NCBI RefSeq assembly: GCF_001640805.2
Contig: NC_066838.1
Span: 22,317,928-22,381,927 of the forward strand
Length of the DNA: 64,000 nucleotides
DNA from: Lates calcarifer
Lineage: Eukaryota; Chordata; Actinopteri; Centropomidae
Reading direction: 5' to 3'
The notes under the pieces are model-generated. The model was not told the origin of the DNA, searched no databases, and saw nothing but the letters and a program-made list of their open reading frames with translations. Below, piece after piece: positions 20,886 to 34,748 of this stretch. A program made the translations under genes and the position numbers. The number at the start of each line of letters is the position of its first letter. The first letter of the stretch is position 1.

Positions 20886-21980
20886 GAGAACATGTAACGC
20901 TAAGTCATATGCTAACACACACATGCTCAGTCCACTTTGCTCTGTGTTGAGTATGACCACATTAGAGGGTTCTGTAGTTTCTCACTAACATCAGCATCTG
21001 ACCCTGCAGGCCGTTCCCTGTATTCAGGCTCCTTCATTAGGCTCCCGCAGAGTGTGACCACTCACCCAGGGAGGGGAGGTCATCTCCCAGCCCTTCACTA
21101 ATCACGGCCTCCCCTCCTGAGCAGCCAGACCCCCTCACCAGCAGCTGGCAGGTGAATCAACGCGCCCTTTGTCGAATCACCTGAGGGGCTGTTTTCTCCC
21201 CCTCAGTCTTTTTTTTGTGCTGATTATGTGGTAAAAGCCAGTGAGTCAGAGAAGCACCTTTGTTGGGTTTGAACCGACAGCTGCTCATTCATTACTTTAA
21301 TGTTTTTCTTTCTTCGTCATCATAGAGGAGTCTTGCAAGGCATGTTCTAGTATTTACTGTGGTGATGTATACTTGTGTGTTCATGTTTAGAATCAGATCA
21401 AGCTGTCCTCCCATTTCTCTCTGTCTGTGTAATCCTAAATTTATGTTGAGCAAAATCAATGTATTGAACAAAATAACAAAATAATGAATCAGATTACATA
21501 TATAGTGGAAGAAGCGAAGGAAGAGTGGTGAAATGCAAAGAGAGGGGGGAAGTGGGAGGAGGGAGAATATGATGAGTGCAGGACTGTGACAGAGGAGATA
21601 TATGAACGTGGAAGGTTTAGGAACCCTTGCCGTTAATGCTTGGCTTTAAATCACTCTTAGAGCAGGGTGTGTCCCTATTAGTGAATAACGGAGCTTAGAG
21701 CCCCATGCTGTGGTAATGAGGGTACCCGGTGCCTTAACCCAGCATGGGTGCTCTTGCATGCAGAGGAGGTTGCGGGAAAATTGAGCCATGGAGTGAGGAA
21801 GCCTACATGATGTGGACTGAGATTGTTTCTTTATAAGAGGCACTGAGGAAAATGTTCCACAGTCGTAGAGAGTTAGCATGAGGAAACTATGAGCTGGATT
21901 CAAGGGAAGTAATGAGATATATGTGTCTTTCATCTGAGCAGTTGAGTCATCAAACTGTGTGCATGATAAACTTTGCGTTT
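20886..21980. other. Intergenic region, no gene recognised
   Basis: No coding exon is supported. 21000-21180 is more GC-rich and less repetitive than its surroundings and could be conserved regulatory DNA, but this cannot be shown from one sequence. Confidence 0.5.
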
Positions 21981-22307
21981 TAAAAGAATTACATTTTGGG
22001 AAACACGCTAATTCATTGCTATGATGCTAAATGAAGTACAAAGCGTGGAAACAAGGGAAAACAGCTAGCCTATCTCTCTCAGCAGGCAGCAAAATACGTT
22101 TACCAGCACCTCTTAAGATAATTGATTAACATGGCTTCTCCTGTTTGTTTAATCTGTGAAAAAACACACAGTATAAAAGCTTTAGGTGTTAGTGGTCAAA
22201 TTTTATTGCCTCCAGAAAAAGTGCTGTTTCCAGTCATTATGATAAGCTAAGCTAATTGGCTGCTGGCTCCAGTGCCATGTTTAACAAACAAGACTTAAGA
22301 GTGGCAT
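21981..22307 (+). mobile_element. Dispersed inverted-repeat element family A, most complete copy
   Basis: It begins ACATTTTGGGAAACACGCTA, passes GGGAAAACAGCTAGCC and GCAAAATACGTTTACCAGCACCTCTTAA (positions 22089-22116), then turns to the inverted half GTTTCCAGTCATTATGATAA followed by GCTAAGCTAATTGGCTGCTG. Left- and right-half words match the partial copies at 14418, 34749 and 275. Another end piece, CCCAAAATGTCAGACTGTTC, lies at 23379-23398. It is non-coding and non-autonomous. Confidence 0.75.
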
Positions 22308-25300
22308 CCATTAATTAATGAAGTTCCACATTTATGAACAGCAGCAGATTCACAAGGAGGTAATTGAGGATGATGACAGGTATCCACACGGGGTGCTGTC
22401 ACACCAGAGACTAAGGTTCACATCCTGTCTATGGTCAAAAAAAGCACTTTGGTTAAGTTTATGGAAAGATCATAGTTTTGTTTGAATGTAAATTAAACCA
22501 GACCATGATCTTTTCATAACCTTAACCAAGTGCAATGAGTGACTAAACATAACCATAAAAAGGTTAATGATGTTGTAGCCATAACAAACTGATGCTGTAC
22601 TACAAGATCAGATATTTTGGTGGAAAACAAATCCACTGTTAGTGATCATGTAACTGATATGTTCAGTATCAAAATATTTGCGACTTGCCAAATACAGAAA
22701 TTACCAACAGATCCTCATTATGTTAATTGAAAAACGTAATCTGGTCACAATTATGTTTCCTATAAAACACATTTGCTGTTGCAGTTTAGCTGCATATAAA
22801 CTTAATTTCTAGGAGGCAGGTTTGGTTTATAAAAGAAACTTCAGGAAAATGCTTTAATTTTTAAATGAATTAAATCTGTCTACTATCTCACATCCTTCAA
22901 CAGGAAAATACAGTCACATATTACAGTGACCAGAGCACTTTCTCCAGATGCTTTCAGTTGAAGGAAAGTGTTTTCAGTAACTATGGCAGGATAAACAAAC
23001 ACCTCCCTGCTTTATTAAAGCTGTTTTGAACAAAAAAGACTTATTCAGATTGTGTGTGGGTCTCATATGGTTTGATGCTCAGTGTGTGGTAGTAGTTCAG
23101 CAAAATGACATATTATTCTATATTAAATTTAGCAAGTTACCCACACAGGAACTCTGCAAGATGTGAGAAAGATGTAATCTCAAACTGACTTCTTCTCACA
23201 GCTGTGTGAAACTCAGTGAAGAAACACACCCTGATTATTTTGCTTTGCTTTGCTGTTTGTGTCGAAACCACAGCAGTGGTGTTTCAACGTTTTAGTGTTT
23301 TAGTTTATTGTAAAGGCATGAGGCGTGAGAGTGGAATTCTCCTCAAATTTAGGCAAGTAGTTAAGTAGTTAAGTAGTTCCCAAAATGTCAGACTGTTCCT
23401 TTAAGAAATCTGTGCACATTATCGATGATAACATTCTTGCTCTTTTCTCACAGTCAGGTTACAGATGTTCTGCGGTTCTCCCTTGTGTTATCTGAGAGCT
23501 TACTTTCCTGTCAGATTAGCATTTCAGCTTCTTTTAAACACACCACAGTTTTCTCTGTTTTTCTACAAGCAAAAAAAATCCTATTCTCTTATTCATTATG
23601 TCAAGTATGATCGAAAGGCGACCACAGAAATAGTCAGCAACCTCACAGGGCCTAGTCAAGAAATAGTTGCAGCACGCAACTCCCTGTAAAACCACAACTT
23701 GTTTGTGTTGCATCACTGATGTGTGCGACTCAGAAGAGCCTCCCCAGTGAACATTGTCTCGACCCTCAGACAGTGGAAGTGAGTAGGAGTGGAGTCACTG
23801 GCTGAAGGCACAGACAAAGTGCTGGATCACTGTACTGAAACATTTCCTCATCTTTGAGGCACTTTCAGTAACCAGACCCCTTTAACAATGCGTCCAATTG
23901 TGTTATTAACAAATGATCCGACGATAAAGTCTTTTATGCGGTGAATGTCAGTAACAAAAGAGCAGGCCACCCTCAGATTAGTGGTAATGTGGTGGATAAG
24001 GACACTCCAGATCCCAGAAGTGTGGAACAATTGGTTGTTGTTCTCATGGAGTTAATGTTACAGCTTGTCTTGCCTTGACTTTCTGTAATGTGGGGTGAGA
24101 AAGAGGTTGGTATCAGTTAATCATTTCAGCTGTCAGTGCATTTTTTTTCAGTCAAGAAAGATGCACATGTTTGTCCTGGTATCACCTCAAATCTTCTCCT
24201 CTTGAGGTATCTGAAGAGAGATGGGAACACCTGGCTGATCGAGGTCAGAGGAGCCAGATGACACCTGTGGAATTCAGCCCCCAAACACCTGGATAGAGTC
24301 TGGACTGTGAGTTGATTCTGTTTGCCCTAAAAATATCTGGCTTTTTGACTGTCTGTCTGAGGGTTTATCAAACTGACTTGTGTTGATAAGTGGAAAAAAA
24401 ATAAAAAATAAAATCACATCTTCAGAAGCTTCTGCCGATTTCCAGCAGAGCCACAGATCAAACAGATCTCTCTAATTGGAAGCATAATACTTTGTCAAAT
24501 CTTTTCAATGTGTTTCAAATCAATATCTCTCCATTTCACATCTGAGGGCCTTTCACAGTTCAGAACGCTCCAAGAGGTTTACATGCACTGAATTTACCTC
24601 ATTTCTTTTTCGCTTAGCGTGTGGTGACTTTAATTGGCTGTAGGAGGTTGCGGTTCGAGACGTAAGGACGCCCGACATGACTGCTATGGAAATAGCACGT
24701 TATGAGTGAAGGAAAGCCTTACTCATACACTGCGCACAGAGAGGTCTCCATAGCTGTGTCATCAACGTGCAAGACTCTCAGCTGAGAGAATGGGCTCTCC
24801 ACAGCCAGTAAATGACCCCACCCAGCTGGTCTCTGCTGTCCTCATCCAAAATCCTTCCCTCTCCACCTCCCACTAACATCATCAGCATGGACTGCACCAC
24901 AACTGAGAGACATGGAAGCAATTATAGCAGCAGGCACGGGAACATAAAGTATAGGCAGGGTGAAGTCAAATCTGAGCAACCTAAGAAAAGGCTCTGTTTA
25001 AGTCTGCGAGGGCACTGATCATTGATTCAGGAGGCTGTCAGGATGGGTGGTGTTACAATAAAGAAAAACTGGAGGTGGTGGTGAGAACAATAGTATCAAA
25101 TTTTCTGTGCCTCTTTGTAAAGTCCTATAAAAATAACCCTACTGATGTAATTAGGGTTATCTCAACTTTGGGCTAGGAGCCATCAAATTTTCAACAGAAC
25201 ACAGCCGTTACAAACTGGGGGCGGGAGTTTGAAAGACGTGGGCGGTACCAGGCATGGAGGGTGTAACGAAAGATACTGTCAAATTATGGTAAATAGAGGA

Positions 25301-25540
25301 TCCAGAGTTTAGGAGCTTGACTCAGCTCACTGACTAAATGTCAGGATATGTCAGTTTCTGCAGAATTGATTGACCATTTTTTATTTAAATATGTTTCTTC
25401 CAAGTCCCTCAATTGTGGCAGGAATGGAAGTGCAGCATATGAGATATTGTCACATTGATGGATAGCATCAGAATTTTCAAGTCTGTCTCAAAACTCAGGT
25501 ACCCTATGTACTGTACATTAAAACAATTTTTTACTTGCCG
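22308..25540. other. Intergenic region, no gene recognised
   Basis: Apart from the family A terminal fragment at 23375-23405, no recognisable coding exon, RNA gene or further element is seen. Short ORFs are unsupported. Confidence 0.6.
23375..23405 (+). repeat. Family A terminal fragment
   Basis: CCCAAAATGTCAGACTGTTC followed by CTTTAAG is the reverse complement of the family's expected outer left end (TTAAAGGAACAGnnTGACATTTTGGG). It is preceded by three TTAAGTAG-like units. Confidence 0.5.
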
Positions 25541-25935
25541 TAACCATTCCTCCTGCTCTGGCCATTAAAAGATGAACTTCCACTGTAAATGATGGGGGAC
25601 AAAATCCACAGTCCTTGTTCCATGCAAAAATATATTCCGAATTATATCTCAAGTTAACATGAGGCTTCAGTAGTCCGAGTTAGACAATTCAAGTAAGTAT
25701 CTTCTATAGTTATGTTACTATCTCACCACCATGGCTCAACAAGGAAACACTTTGGAAGACACCAAATTCAATTGATTAACTTAACCTGCTGAAGCTTTTT
25801 ATTAATTTAAGATAAAATTTTAGTATATACCATATTTTTTCACAGAATGAGGACTGTGGATTTTGTCTCCCATCTTTTCCACTGGCAGTGTGTAAGGAAG
25901 GGATCTTTTAATGGCTAGCATGGATGAGAGGACGG
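25541..25935. mobile_element. Family C hairpin-like non-autonomous element (~395 bp)
   Basis: The left arm contains GCCATTAAAAGATGAACTTC at 25561-25580 and GGGGGACAAAATCCACAGTC about 25595-25614. The right arm contains the reverse complement in opposite order: GAGGACTGTGGATTTTGTCTCCC near 25850-25872 and GGGATCTTTTAATGGC near 25900-25915. Inner parts also pair (GGCTTCAGTAGTCCGAGTTA near 25664 against TTAACCTGCTGAAGC near 25785), so most of the element is one imperfect palindrome with a loop around 25720-25770. No ORF is supported. Confidence 0.8.
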
Positions 25936-28900
25936 ATTACAGTGCAGCAAACTAACCAGTTTCAGTGTCTATATGGGCATGTGAGTATTGTTTTAAGACA
26001 GTGACCCTATTCTGCAAACCATTTATACATTTCCATTTTTTTTCCAAAGCATGCCATTAATTTTCAGACTGACTTCAGTTCAGTCTAATATAGTATGTAC
26101 TTTATATCAGCCAAAAGCAGTTAAATGTTACTGAATACCCATCCCAGGACTGTTTGTGGGTCTTCATACTGAAATGGCTTGACCTGAAACTGCCTATAAT
26201 GAAAGCATATTAATGTAGGAACTTGTGGTATGCTTTGGAAATGGTCAACAGTAATGTAAAGTATATGCAATTTGTAGTTAATGGGCAAAAAAATGCAAGG
26301 CCAATGATGTGGTCCATGAAATCACTTTTTGTTTCTGGATGCACACCAGCGGCTTTGATTCTCACAAGATCCATGTAATTATTTCTGAATCCAGATGATA
26401 ATTTTTCTCACCACTTACTTCTCACAGACTCACAGACCATTTTCTGTGATCCTCCCAAAATACCAGCACTATATTTTTTTTCTTCTGGCCTTCCACCCAA
26501 GCAGGGGAGGTCACTACCGTTCACATCACTTGGGGTATTACAAGACAACAAGGTATTTCTTCCAAGAGTAACCTAACTCCTCAGTGGCTGTGGTTCGGCC
26601 AGATCCTGATGAGCTGAGGTGGGTCTGTCCAAAAGAGCTGGACGCGCCCATGACAGCAGCTCCTCAGGGAGTCCACCCCTCCTTGTTACTCATGGAAACC
26701 AACATGTTTGCTGGGAGACTCAAATATTCCAGGCTGTCCATGTCCCCCAGTTGCAGGGGTGGGACAGCAGGGGGACAGCTGTGGATTTATGCATTATATA
26801 TACTGTATGTGCATTATGTGTGTGACTCAAAGTGAATGAGACAGGCTGAGGGATGGGGGCTGTGTTGTAAAAGGGAAATTTCTGCCTTAACAGCTCCCGT
26901 ACCTAGGCAGAACGCACGCAGAGGTCTGCGCCAAATCGTTAATAGAAACCAGACATAAAGGCGTATGAGGAGTGAGGCTTTCACTGCACAGCTCCAGAGG
27001 GAACCACTGGAGGAGTGACGGTGGAGAGGAGGAGGAGGAGGTGGGAAGTAGGCAAAAAAAAAGAAAGGAAGACACAAAGACAGAAGAGAAACAAAGAAAG
27101 AACTGGATGGATAACAAACTTTTAACCGTTATTTGCCCTCGGAGGCAGGCTGAGATGGGACCGTTGACTCCCTATTTGTATCTGAGATTTCTCCATCCAC
27201 TCGCAGGATGAATACTACTGACTGATAAGGGGGAAGCCAGCATAGCACTTAACTGAGATAATTCTTTAAAACTGAGCCTGCTGTATCTGTGTGAAGATAC
27301 GCCACTGCTTGACATCTTATTGATTTGACTTAAAGGATAAAGCACCTAAACACAACCACATGCACACACACGCTGTAGATAACCACCCAGCTTCAACTTT
27401 AAAACTCACTGACAGCTTATTGAAACATAGCCAGCAGTGTGGTAGAAAATAAACATGGACATGGACAAAATGTAAAAACTTTAGTATGGTGTAATAGTGT
27501 TTTTTTTTAATTTGACAAACTATGTCTGAAATGGGAATAGAGTGGGAACAATTGGAGTACTTGTGTAATTTGGGACACTGGGACGTCAGATCAGATGATT
27601 CATGCTCATAATTTTGTGAATCAGATGTTTTCTCAAGACCACCAGACCTTTTGCCCTCTGTACAGCTGCCTTTCCTCTCCTCTCCTTTCGTTTCCTCTCC
27701 TCTCCTCTCCTCTCCTCTCCTGGAGAAATTCCGGTCATGTGTGAGGCATCCAGCTAGTGAGAACAGAGGCTCCACTTCAGTCTTTTTCTGACTGTACTGT
27801 ATGCCAGGTCATAAGGACGAACAGTGCGTACCAGTGAGTGGGGAAAGCACTGATAAACGGTACTGAGAAATACGCTGCCTTATTTAGAATCACAGTTGGA
27901 AGAGGGTTTGAGTCACAAGGCATCTGCAGCACAGTCTCTCCAAAGGAAATTTATTAGGGAGAATGAATCAGCATTTAAGCACAAATGTCAGGTGTTGGTG
28001 TTTATGCTCCGGAGACTCTGTATGAGATAGATGTATTACCATGAATGGTCAATTCTCTCTCGGAGTGAGACATTTAGTCTCCAGGTGGTGGCAATGAATC
28101 AGCATCCAGAACAGTGCTGTCACTTCCCAAATGACTCTGAGAGACTTGAAACATAAGTGTCATGTTTTAGTTGATTTTCGTTTTGAACAATCTGCAATAT
28201 AATGATGAAATGATTGAGAATGAGTGGGGGTTTGGGCTTCAACAAACAAACATAACTGAGCTGGTCTGCTTTATTGCATCTCACTAATTCTCATTCAGAC
28301 TCAGTGGCTGTCTTCTTCTCTCCTGCTTACCTAATTATAAATGGGCATGCAACTGGAAAACAAGGTCACTCTCTGAGCCACAGGGTGTAGCATATTGCTA
28401 CTAATGAAAAGTTGGTGATGATTTGTTGCTGTCTACTCTGCCTTTGTATATAAAGACAGAAATGTTGTGTATTAAATGTTCTTATTTAGCAAGTGAAGAC
28501 AGTGTGTGGGTGTTTTTGTTCACCTTAGATGTGTCTGCTCCACCTACAAGATCATCATCATTCAGGTGTGCAAGAGACTTTGGATTACCTGTAAATATCA
28601 ACAAAATAATTTAATTATTCATTTATTTAATGAACTTTTTTGTAGAAAGTGGGAGAAAGATATTAATTTGGAAAATAACAACAGCCAAGAAAGAAGACGT
28701 GTCAGCAGCCAAACCTTTTCCTTTAACATTAGACACAGACACTTACAATTTAACTTAAGTTGTTAGTACACTTCACACAAGAGAAGCTTCACTCAGTGAA
28801 CCAAGTGTGTCCCAGATGCAAACTAGGATTAGAAAATTTCATGGATGTGATTCAGAACTGTACTCATTAGTTTTTCTATTGGAGAAAAAATGAAGATACT

Positions 28901-30904
28901 AAATTAAAAGTCTCAATGCTTTTTGGCTCATTATCACAGTCATTTTGTTTGGTTGTAAATATGTGATACAAACCTTCCATCTCCTGCTGTAGTTTTATGG
29001 GAAGTTTGCCACAGGCAAAAAAATATTTTCCTGTTGTATTCCACCTTGGTGTTCCTCTTCTGATAATTTGTTTTTAGTGAAATAAGAGTTGAAGCTCTGT
29101 TGTTAATGATGTATATTTTGTCATTTGCTCCACAGGGAAGAGGCCACTTCTGCTCCAGTGTGTAGGTGGTCTTTCACTAAGCCCCCAGCTGTGTTATATT
29201 ACATTACCAGTTATGCATTTTCCTGACCATTTTGTCAGTTCTGTAACCATAATGCATTTAATGCAATTACAGCAATACTACGCAAATGCCAAATTAAAAT
29301 ATCATTGTCAATATTACTTTAATTTGACATGACAGAAATAGCTGCATTTGGTATGGCCTCAGATAGAGCAGTCACAAACAGAGACATCAAGACATTCATC
29401 TCAACAATGTGATGTTAAATAAGCTGTGAAATGAGTCTCTTTTCTTTTGAAGAGAGTTTTCATCATACAAGATTCCTCTACACAAACACAGGAAGTCTGG
29501 GATTATTTGGCTGCAATGCTTGGCCACAGCAACATGGCACTCTGCTAATAGTGCAGCATGAGTTCCCTGACAAAACATGCCAAGATCACTCAATCAATGC
29601 AGCATGCACAAATTGTGGTTATGCAGATGGGAATTGGGGGTTATAAGGGTTTGGATAAACCTACCTTTTACAGAACAAAGTAAAAGGCAAGATGGAGAAG
29701 CTATTTTTAGGTCAGATCAGGCTGTTTGAATTATGGATTCCTTACTGCCAGGAGACCAGTCATACAAGCTGTAGCAGATTCAGTATTAACAACTGTCCCA
29801 AAGCAAAAAGGCCCACTAAAAAGTTTTTCCATGAAGATGTCCCAGACCTGGATTCAGCAGCAATAAAATACCTGCATGGATTGCTTTTTCCAACTGGCTT
29901 TAGCTTGTATTTCAATGATGATTTTTAAACTACATGTTCGTGCCATACGGTTATCTGCTGCAAGCAACATCTGCTTATATATTTATATATCATATCATTG
30001 AACAAACAAACTCAGAGAACAGGTGGGGATCCTTCTAGGATATTTAACACATGAACTTTAGGGATGAGTCCGATTACAAGTGGAGGAAAAAACCTGCAGT
30101 TGAACCATAATAATGCTACTGACCTCGCACCCTTTCATTAGAGAAGACACTTCACTTCCCCTCTGCACTGTTTGCTTGTGTGTCTTTGGTTTGTTTGGGA
30201 TGTAACCCAATCCAGGCAGAGGACATGCTACGTGCCAAGTCTCCACTAATGCCTCCATCAATCTTTACCTCCACCAAAAAAAACTGGTATCACCATGCCT
30301 ATCATTTCCCAGGACCCCTCATCCTGTGCCTGTGCTGGAAGGCTCCCTGACTCATATATGGGAAGGGAGTCAGCTATTACTAAACCGCTTCACCAGACCA
30401 CCTTGGGATGTGACCTTGCTATGACTTGTACATTAGTGAGTTGACAGAATACCCTCTGCATGTTGGTTCACACCAGCTGATAATACTAACGCACTGATCA
30501 TAAACCTCTGATGGCTTCTATATAAGGCTGTGCAAGTACGTGTGACACCTCGGTGGTCTGGACAGCATTAATATCAACATTGACTTATAAGGAGGAGCAG
30601 GACAGATTAAGGGGAGCCAGGGGGGTAGGTGTAACTTTTTAATGGGCATTGTGACTCACCATCCCAAACATTGTTTCATAATGTTTACAGAAGGTGACAC
30701 AGCTGAAGTATGGTGCATTCTTTTGAGACCTCCACATGATTCAAGATCCTCTATGCTGTTCATCAGCCCCGGCTACTCAAAGTCTGGACAGGACATAACA
30801 AACAATACATCAGGAAGTAGTTAGATGAGAGATAGTGGCAATAACAGCAATTTTTAAACTGCGAGTCACCAGAACTCAACATCTTAAATTGGGATGTCAG
30901 TCCA
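25936..30904. other. Intergenic region, no gene recognised
   Basis: It contains a TCTCC-type pentanucleotide repeat at 27671-27721 and AG-rich stretches near 27020-27100. The 152-codon minus-strand ORF around 27317-27775 runs through the pentamer repeat and looks like an artefact. Nothing else is recognised. Confidence 0.6.
27671..27721. repeat. (TCTCC)n pentanucleotide microsatellite
   Basis: CTCTCCTCTCC units run for about 50 bases with one interruption (TTTCGTTT). This strongly asymmetric purine/pyrimidine tract could form H-DNA. Confidence 0.9.
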
Positions 30905-31405
30905 CCATTTCAGTTCAGTCTAAAACTGACAACTATTAGATGTATTGACGTAAAATGTTGTATAGGTATTTATGTTCCACAGATAATGAATCTGAATTAC
31001 TGAGGTGCTCCCTGACTGTTCCTCTGACAGGTTCAGTGAAATAACTTTACAACTATGGATTAGCAAGAAATCCGACAGACATATCGTTGCCCCCATCAAA
31101 ATGAACTGCAACTACTTTGGTATCCCTTCACTTTCTATACAGCGCCATCATCAGGTCAAATTATTAATTGTACCAGCAGTTGCAAAACTAATGACAGTCT
31201 TGTTAGCCTCAGCTGTAGAGGTTGTTAACAGGCTAACATAACGTGGTGAACATGATCAACAGTCTGCTTCTTTAATATATGAATTATAATGTGATTGTAA
31301 GCATGTCAGCATGCTGATGTTAGCATTTTAGCACAAAGCTCCACTGTACCAATGCATAGCCTTATAGACATGCTAGTGGCTGCAAACTCTTAGTCTTGTT
31401 AATAT
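30905..31405 (+). repeat. Family E repeat, second copy with tail
   Basis: It contains ACTGACAACTATTAGATGTA and GAAATAACTTTACAACTATG (diverged monomer starts about 115-120 bases apart), then GCGCCATCATCAGGTCAAAT, GCAAAACTAATGACAGTCTT, GTGGTGAACATGATCAACAG, CAGCATGCTGATGTTAGCAT and GCTGCAAACTCTTAGTCTTG. The order of monomers followed by tail is what is expected for the interrupted copy at 16440-17680. Confidence 0.7.
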
Positions 31406-34400
31406 ATAAATCAAAAAGTGAACACTAAGGATATGTAAGCATTTAGCAGACTGTGTCAAATGATCCTGTACTGCATGACTGTGTGATAAATGTCAAGTCT
31501 GACCACAGGAAGGAAGACATTAACCAGACACATTCATCGGAAGTGTATTAATTCTTCACACTTATAATTTCCATGTAGATGATTCATGATGACAGTAAAT
31601 GTGAAGACCACACTCTAAAAAGCACGCCTGCTTGTCCACATGTCTGCAAATGCATAGAGGAGACATTATGGGAAGCCTTATTTTGTGCTATCAGCCATCA
31701 TTGTTGTTCCATACAATTCCTTGTCTGGAAATGCCTCCATCAGTGGAGGAAATACAACCATTCAGCTGATGAGGTGCTGAAAGTCACAGCAATGATGTTG
31801 TGTCTACTAGTGCCATCAACAATTCATTATCACGAGAGAGCTCAAGTCACAACACATATAGAGTAGCTAAGGCATTTTTTAAGCATGGCATTGAATACAA
31901 ATATGTGTGCTTAAAATATCAGTGGCTAAATCCTTGCCATGCTGTCTTTGCAACAATAACATCAGGCTGTAAAAAGGAAAAAGAAAATGTTTATGTTTAT
32001 GTCTATGAATATAAGAAGACACAGTATCCTATATTTATCTGTTTACATTTTAAGTGCAGTTTGTTTTTGCCATGGGAAGCCGGGTGCGACTGTTTTCGTA
32101 TGCATTGTGTCAAACATGTTTGGCCAAGGGGAGTGGGTGTGGGAAAGCAACAGCGGCAAATTGGAGGGAATGTGTGAATGGTTAGATGTGTGTGTTGTGT
32201 GTGTATGTTTGCGTGTGAAACAATACCCCGAGGCTCTCCAGTGATCACACTGATTCACTGCCCTCTCCCGCTGTACCCCCAGATACACAACATTTTACAG
32301 CCGCATTCCTTCTCTCCGAGGCCTGGTGGCGGCCCTGCAGCACGCCCGCCCCAATAGCATAACACAGGAGGGGGTCAAGGGGCACACCATTACTCTGAGA
32401 GACAAATAGGCCATCCAAATAAAACATGACACCCTGAACACAGGGCCTGAATGCAAAACTGGACGACTGGCTGTGCACACGTCTTGTTCAATGTCATCTT
32501 TCAGCTCAAACATTCCTGTTTTTGGAATTAACCTGACCTGGTTTTTGGATTCAGACTGGGCAGTTTATTTGTTGTCCTTTCATTGTGATAACCTGCAAGT
32601 ATCGCCTGGTGTGATCCAGCTCAGAGTACTACCAGTTTTATGTTTCACTGTTTTTTCTGGTATTTAAGAGGATTTTCTCATAAGCTCATCTTGTACCGTG
32701 TTTTGTAGCCGAGTGCTCGCATCTTGCCTCGCTTGGTCAGCCTGGCCACTCTGCCTCAGTGACCTCCCATTAAATGATGTCAAGCGTTTTATGCTGCCTC
32801 TTAAAAGGTTGTGTTTTTAAGCAAACAAATTCAGTGAGGTAGGACTGAGACTAAACACAGTGCTGGCTGTAGGTGCAGACCAGGTTAGAGTTGCTGTTTG
32901 AGGACACTTGTGTGTGTTATGAACTGTAGAATGAAGGCGATGGAGCTGGTAGTGGGGTCGTTTCTCCCCCAGCAGCGTGCATACTGCTGCTTTACTGCTC
33001 TGCTCCCTCACACTGATTAGCAGATGTACATAAAAACACAACTGCTCATTTCCAGGGGTTTTGTAGCTGTTTTTAACAAGGCAACTAAACAATGGACACT
33101 ATTTGGATCATCTTGCTCCCCACACACGTTGTCTCAATTTGTTTGGATTGACAGTAAAAGCTCACAAGAGGAAACCATAACGCAGAAGGGCGGGTGATCT
33201 TTGCCTTGTAAGGAGCCTCCGGGATGATTTCTCCGTCTAAAACAATCATATGATTCACTCAGCCACTACGTTGCTAAGAGCTTGTGTTGAAAACAATGGA
33301 CAGTCCACTCAACAACATGGGCCAGCTCAGGACTTCCACCTCCTTCATGACAAATCTGTCATCCACTGTGCAATGTCTCAGACTGGCTGGAACAATCAGC
33401 ATCACCTCACCACCCTTTCCTCTGTGTACATGGGGAATGTTGCAGAAAACAGAGGGGGAAAGCAAAGCAGATAGGAATTGAGTGTGCATGTATGTATAGT
33501 GTGTGTTTGTGTGTGAGTGTTAACAGAGATCCAAAGGGTAGGAACCTGGTGAAACAGGAAGCCCAGGCTGGCTTTTACATTGGAGGAATTTCCTGCCTGT
33601 AAGATTCGTATCGCTGGCTTTCTACAGTTGAGGAGAGACGGAGAGGGGAAGACAGGGGAAGGAAGGAAAGTTTGCTCAGTGTGTTTGAAGGGCATTTCAA
33701 GACAGGTCTCAGGCTTGAGGTTTAGATATAATCCACAGTAGCTCATTCTTCTCAAAGACAAACACAAATTCAGAGCTGACCTCTCTTTTTCAAAACAGTA
33801 TGGCCCTCTGTTCAGAAACCACATTTTCCATATTACCCCCAATTTCCTTGCTCAACAAGACTTTTTATCCAAAGCTAAATGAATCACAAATCCAATATAT
33901 CCGAAAAGGAACTGGCAAACTGCCTCAAGGAACAAATAGAGGTTAAATCTGCCTGATTGTTGTGACTGGTGACTTGTGTGTACACAAACTATTGTGTTGC
34001 CTGTTGTGGCCTTTATTTGCTGTCTGTTCCCGAGTGGTAAAATGGTGTTTATTCTCTGACTTAAAAGGCCAACAGTTGCCTAATGGCAGCCATCAGTGTG
34101 TCTCCCCCACCCTGCCCCCATGGAGCCCATCAGTGTCAGGCCACTGTTTGTGCTACAAAGAGAAATGAGATGAGGGTGGAGTGGAGGCTGGTGCCTCAGG
34201 GATTAAAGATCATTTGAAAGTGGTCATACTGATAGATTTAGTGACTCTTTTCTGAATAGAGCTGGAGACTACATTAACTTTAAAGTTTTAGTGCTGCACG
34301 GATTTAGCATTGCATTCCTGTAATACTGTTGGACTCACAATGCATAATAAAAAAGGTGCTGCAGAGAACTAGATATATCACCTTTTTATTCTACATACTC

Positions 34401-34748
34401 TTCTAGTCTCTTGTCAAAATATGGCACCTACATTACCCACAATGCAACTTCACTGATGTGTTATAGCTAGCTAGCCTGCTAGCCTCCAGCAGAAAAAGTT
34501 AGCATTAGCAACTGTTTAGCTAAACGTGTAGAGAAAATGTTGTGAGCTCAGCATTAAACTTTATCCTTGTACTCGCCAAGAGCTGTCTCTAGTGGTGGAA
34601 AGCAACAGCAATATCAACTCTTGATGGATGAGTATCTTGGTAAGTAAACAGCTGTTAATGCTAACATTAGCTGTGTAGCAATAGCAAAAACGTACATGTG
34701 TCTGCAGAAGATTAATATCAGCCTCATATCGCCTGTCTTTCAGCCAGG
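31406..34748. other. Intergenic region, no gene recognised
   Basis: There are short GT-rich stretches near 32187-32215 and 33500-33520. 34395-34560 (TACATTACCCACAATGCAAC and CTAGCTAGCC words) may be another dispersed repeat. 32240-32480 is GC-richer without a supported exon. Confidence 0.5.

Noticed and set aside
24640..24700. Possible tRNA B box (GGTTCGAGAC)
   Set aside because: It lacks the CC of the B box and has no matching A box or acceptor stem.
27317..27775. 152-codon minus-strand ORF
   Set aside because: It reads through the TCTCC microsatellite as EERRGEE-type repeats, with no domain or splice context.
33402..33842. 146-codon minus-strand ORF in the intergenic interval
   Set aside because: It has no recognisable family or promoter, and includes a threonine-rich stretch from a GT repeat.
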